In this document: piece by piece, positions 62,258 to 64,000 of the stretch
How the letters are laid out: every line of letters begins with the position of its first letter
How positions within the stretch are numbered: position 1 is the stretch's first letter
DNA from: Albugo candida
Taxonomy: Eukaryota > Oomycota > Peronosporomycetes > Albuginales > Albuginaceae
Direction of reading: 5' to 3'
Assembly (NCBI GenBank): GCA_905220665.1
Contig: CAJNAR010000166.1
Span: 434,001 to 498,000, forward strand
Length of the DNA: 64,000 nucleotides
Notes under the pieces: model-generated
The model's input: the letters and a program-made list of their open reading frames with translations, nothing else
Databases searched by the model: none
What the model was told of the DNA's origin: nothing
Position numbers and translations under genes: made by a program

Positions 62258-64000
62258 ATGAAATTTATCAAAGTAGCTTTAATATGTATCATACACGTAT
62301 CCGTGGGACTCTCTGTACATTATCTCAATTCTTCAAACATTATCCACGTCGCACAACATCCACAATGGAATAAACTTTCTCAAGCCAGGCCTTTTGAAAA
62401 GATCTGCATCAAGCTCATACTTCCACTGGCGCTATCTAACCTCAGACTAGAGAAAATGATAGATTCGATTTCCAATGTGCATTCTACCTCATATGGTAAC
62501 TACAAAACTCAAAATGAGTCTTTGATCCATTTTGCCCCAGCAACCGAATCACTGCGCGTAATTCACGATTTGAAGGCTCAGTATGGAAACATAAGTCAGC
62601 TGAATACATACGGGGATCATTGGCTTATGTCGATGTCAGCAAATATCGTCGAGGAGTTATTCCAAACAAAATTGTTTCATTTCGAGCACAAACAGCATGA
62701 TCTCATCGATTTGGTGCGACCCGAGGCCCAATTCAGTATTCCTACCCCTTTAAAGGATCATGTCGTATACTTTGATGGCCTCGAAGACTTTCCTACCGAA
62801 TTGCAAGCGCTTTCTTTGCAAAAAAGATATCAATCACGCTTGATGAACAATAACAAACAATCTGCAAGGTCGAAAACGCATATCCCATTTGATAGAGTAC
62901 GGCCTCGATACGTTTCTCCTTCCATGATTCGAGCACAGTATGAGCTGAGCGACACAAAAAGAGTATCGAATGTAACGCACCGAAAGAATAAACTCGTCAT
63001 TGCCTCGTTTTTGCAGGAGTACTACAAAGAAAAAGACATTGAGCTCTTTTTATCTGAGTTTGATCCGAATCCGGCAAAAGTCTATTATCCAAGTACATTT
63101 GGCGATTGTCTTGCTTCCTCTCCGCAAAACAAAAATCAGTACGTGGCCACCGGTGAGGCATCCTTAGATGTCGAGGTAGCCGTAGCTTTAACGAAAAGTG
63201 AATTCATCCAAGTTCGATGCAATCAGCGATTGAGGGATCCAACACATCCATTTGATGACGGTAATCAGGAGCCGTTCCTATTATTCATGCAGGAGATCAA
63301 TGAGCTAGGAGATGAGGAGCGCCCTGCAGTGGTTTCTCTGAGTTATGCGGATGATGAATGTGCACTATCGCGTTCTTATGTCCACGCAGTGAATCGTGAA
63401 TTTATGAAGGCGGCGATGAAAGGGATCACAATATTGACCTCGGCTGGAGACGCGGGCGCTCAGGGAAGTGAATTTGCACAGACGTACTGCAAGATGCCAG
63501 CCTGCTCACAGTATCTCGCAGTATTCCCGTCTTCGTCCCCATACGTCACATCTGTGGGAGCTACAAGCTTTGGAGTTCAGTCTTTATCGCGTCAGAAGTG
63601 GGAAGAGCGAGTCACATCGACCGAACACATGGATCTCATTACTTCAGGTGGCGGATTCAGTGATCTATTTCGACGTCCCGCTTATCAATATGAAGCGGTA
63701 CAATCATATTTGGATCGTTTGAGGGATGGAAATTCATCCATTCTTCAGCGGTTCAATCAGGCAGGACGAGCTTATCCCGACATTAGTGCGCTTGGGCATG
63801 GATTTCCCGTATATATCAACGGAATGGTAAGCTTGACAGACGGAACATCCGTTTCCGCGCCGATTGTAGCGTCGATGGTGATTCGTATGAACGAGTGGCT
63901 TCTCAATCGTGGGGAGCCGATGCTGGGTTTCTTGAATCCTTTTCTGTATCAAATGCTCCAAGTCTGTCCACATGTATTCAACGACATTTTGCATGGTGAC
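62258..64000 (+). CDS. Secreted sedolisin-type (S53) serine protease, 3' end outside window
   Basis: Open from the ATG at 62258 to the window edge, 581 codons. Signal peptide MKFIKVALICIIHVSVGLSV. A pro-region (about residues 40-230) matches the Pro-kumamolisin fold. The peptidase domain has the S53 catalytic set: Glu and Asp in GEASLDVEVAV (E-x3-D), the oxyanion Asp in LTSAGDAGA, SGGGFSD, and the nucleophile Ser in DGTSVSAP. The start of the calcium site is seen in FNDILHG just before the window ends. Relatives are tripeptidyl-peptidase 1 and fungal sedolisins, acid proteases that are secreted or lysosomal. All catalytic residues are present, so it should be active after autoprocessing at low pH. 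It starts 146 bp from the divergent RAE1. Confidence 0.9.
   Translation, partial: MKFIKVALICIIHVSVGLSVHYLNSSNIIHVAQHPQWNKLSQARPFEKICIKLILPLALSNLRLEKMIDSISNVHSTSYGNYKTQNESLIHFAPATESLRVIHDLKAQYGNISQLNTYGDHWLMSMSANIVEELFQTKLFHFEHKQHDLIDLVRPEAQFSIPTPLKDHVVYFDGLEDFPTELQALSLQKRYQSRLMNNNKQSARSKTHIPFDRVRPRYVSPSMIRAQYELSDTKRVSNVTHRKNKLVIASFLQEYYKEKDIELFLSEFDPNPAKVYYPSTFGDCLASSPQNKNQYVATGEASLDVEVAVALTKSEFIQVRCNQRLRDPTHPFDDGNQEPFLLFMQEINELGDEERPAVVSLSYADDECALSRSYVHAVNREFMKAAMKGITILTSAGDAGAQGSEFAQTYCKMPACSQYLAVFPSSSPYVTSVGATSFGVQSLSRQKWEERVTSTEHMDLITSGGGFSDLFRRPAYQYEAVQSYLDRLRDGNSSILQRFNQAGRAYPDISALGHGFPVYINGMVSLTDGTSVSAPIVASMVIRMNEWLLNRGEPMLGFLNPFLYQMLQVCPHVFNDILHGD

Overview
The window reads as nuclear DNA of an oomycete (a filamentous stramenopile plant pathogen). 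A white-rust (Albugo-like) genome is my best guess, but the genus is an inference. Evidence: compact genes on both strands; very short introns (about 42-63 nt, with one longer exception) with GT..AG ends; a tandem array of folate-biopterin (BT1) transporters; a Kazal-type secreted inhibitor; an elicitin-like ORF; a secreted S74-chaperone protein; and a plant/bacterial-type aspartokinase. I rebuilt the spliced genes by hand by matching exon ends to conserved family sequence. Those exon boundaries are predictions.

Left part (1-9.3 kb): an unidentified partial gene, a CRIB-RhoGAP, a secreted Pro-rich protein (family member A), an STK16-like kinase with seven exons, and a large membrane-ankyrin-TIR-TIR protein. 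9.9-19.3 kb: four tandem BT1-family transporters. 19.4-35.8 kb: a dense housekeeping block with a secreted S74 protein, a PX protein, a PPEF-like phosphatase, V-ATPase subunit A, a SPRTN-like protease, ribosomal protein eS25, an elicitin-like ORF, tRNA-Leu(UAG) and an ankyrin-FN3-C2-TBC RabGAP.

35.8-50.3 kb is the accessory heart. It holds four more members (B-E) of the secreted family first seen at 2.2 kb, at least three decayed relatives, a 918-bp near-identical inverted duplication covering the 3' halves of C and D, and a perfect 27-bp inverted element about 70 bp upstream of the divergent start codons of B and C. The members share a basic-then-hydrophobic signal sequence, a fast-changing charged or Thr/Gly/Asn-rich middle, a short Gly/Ala-rich hydrophobic segment, an NTT glycosylation-type stretch and a Pro-rich tail. 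I do not recognise this family. It is the best candidate for an undescribed system here, probably surface or secreted proteins evolving by duplication, gene conversion and decay.

Right part (50.4-64 kb): an acidic two-domain Kazal protein, RNase H2 subunit A, a membrane-anchored S33-type hydrolase that has lost its catalytic serine, a TAZ zinc-finger protein, aspartokinase, a second PX protein, the RAE1 mRNA-export factor and the 5' part of a sedolisin (S53) protease that runs off the window. Gene order alternates strands with short spacers, including an 18-bp tail-to-tail gap between RNASEH2A and the S33-like gene.
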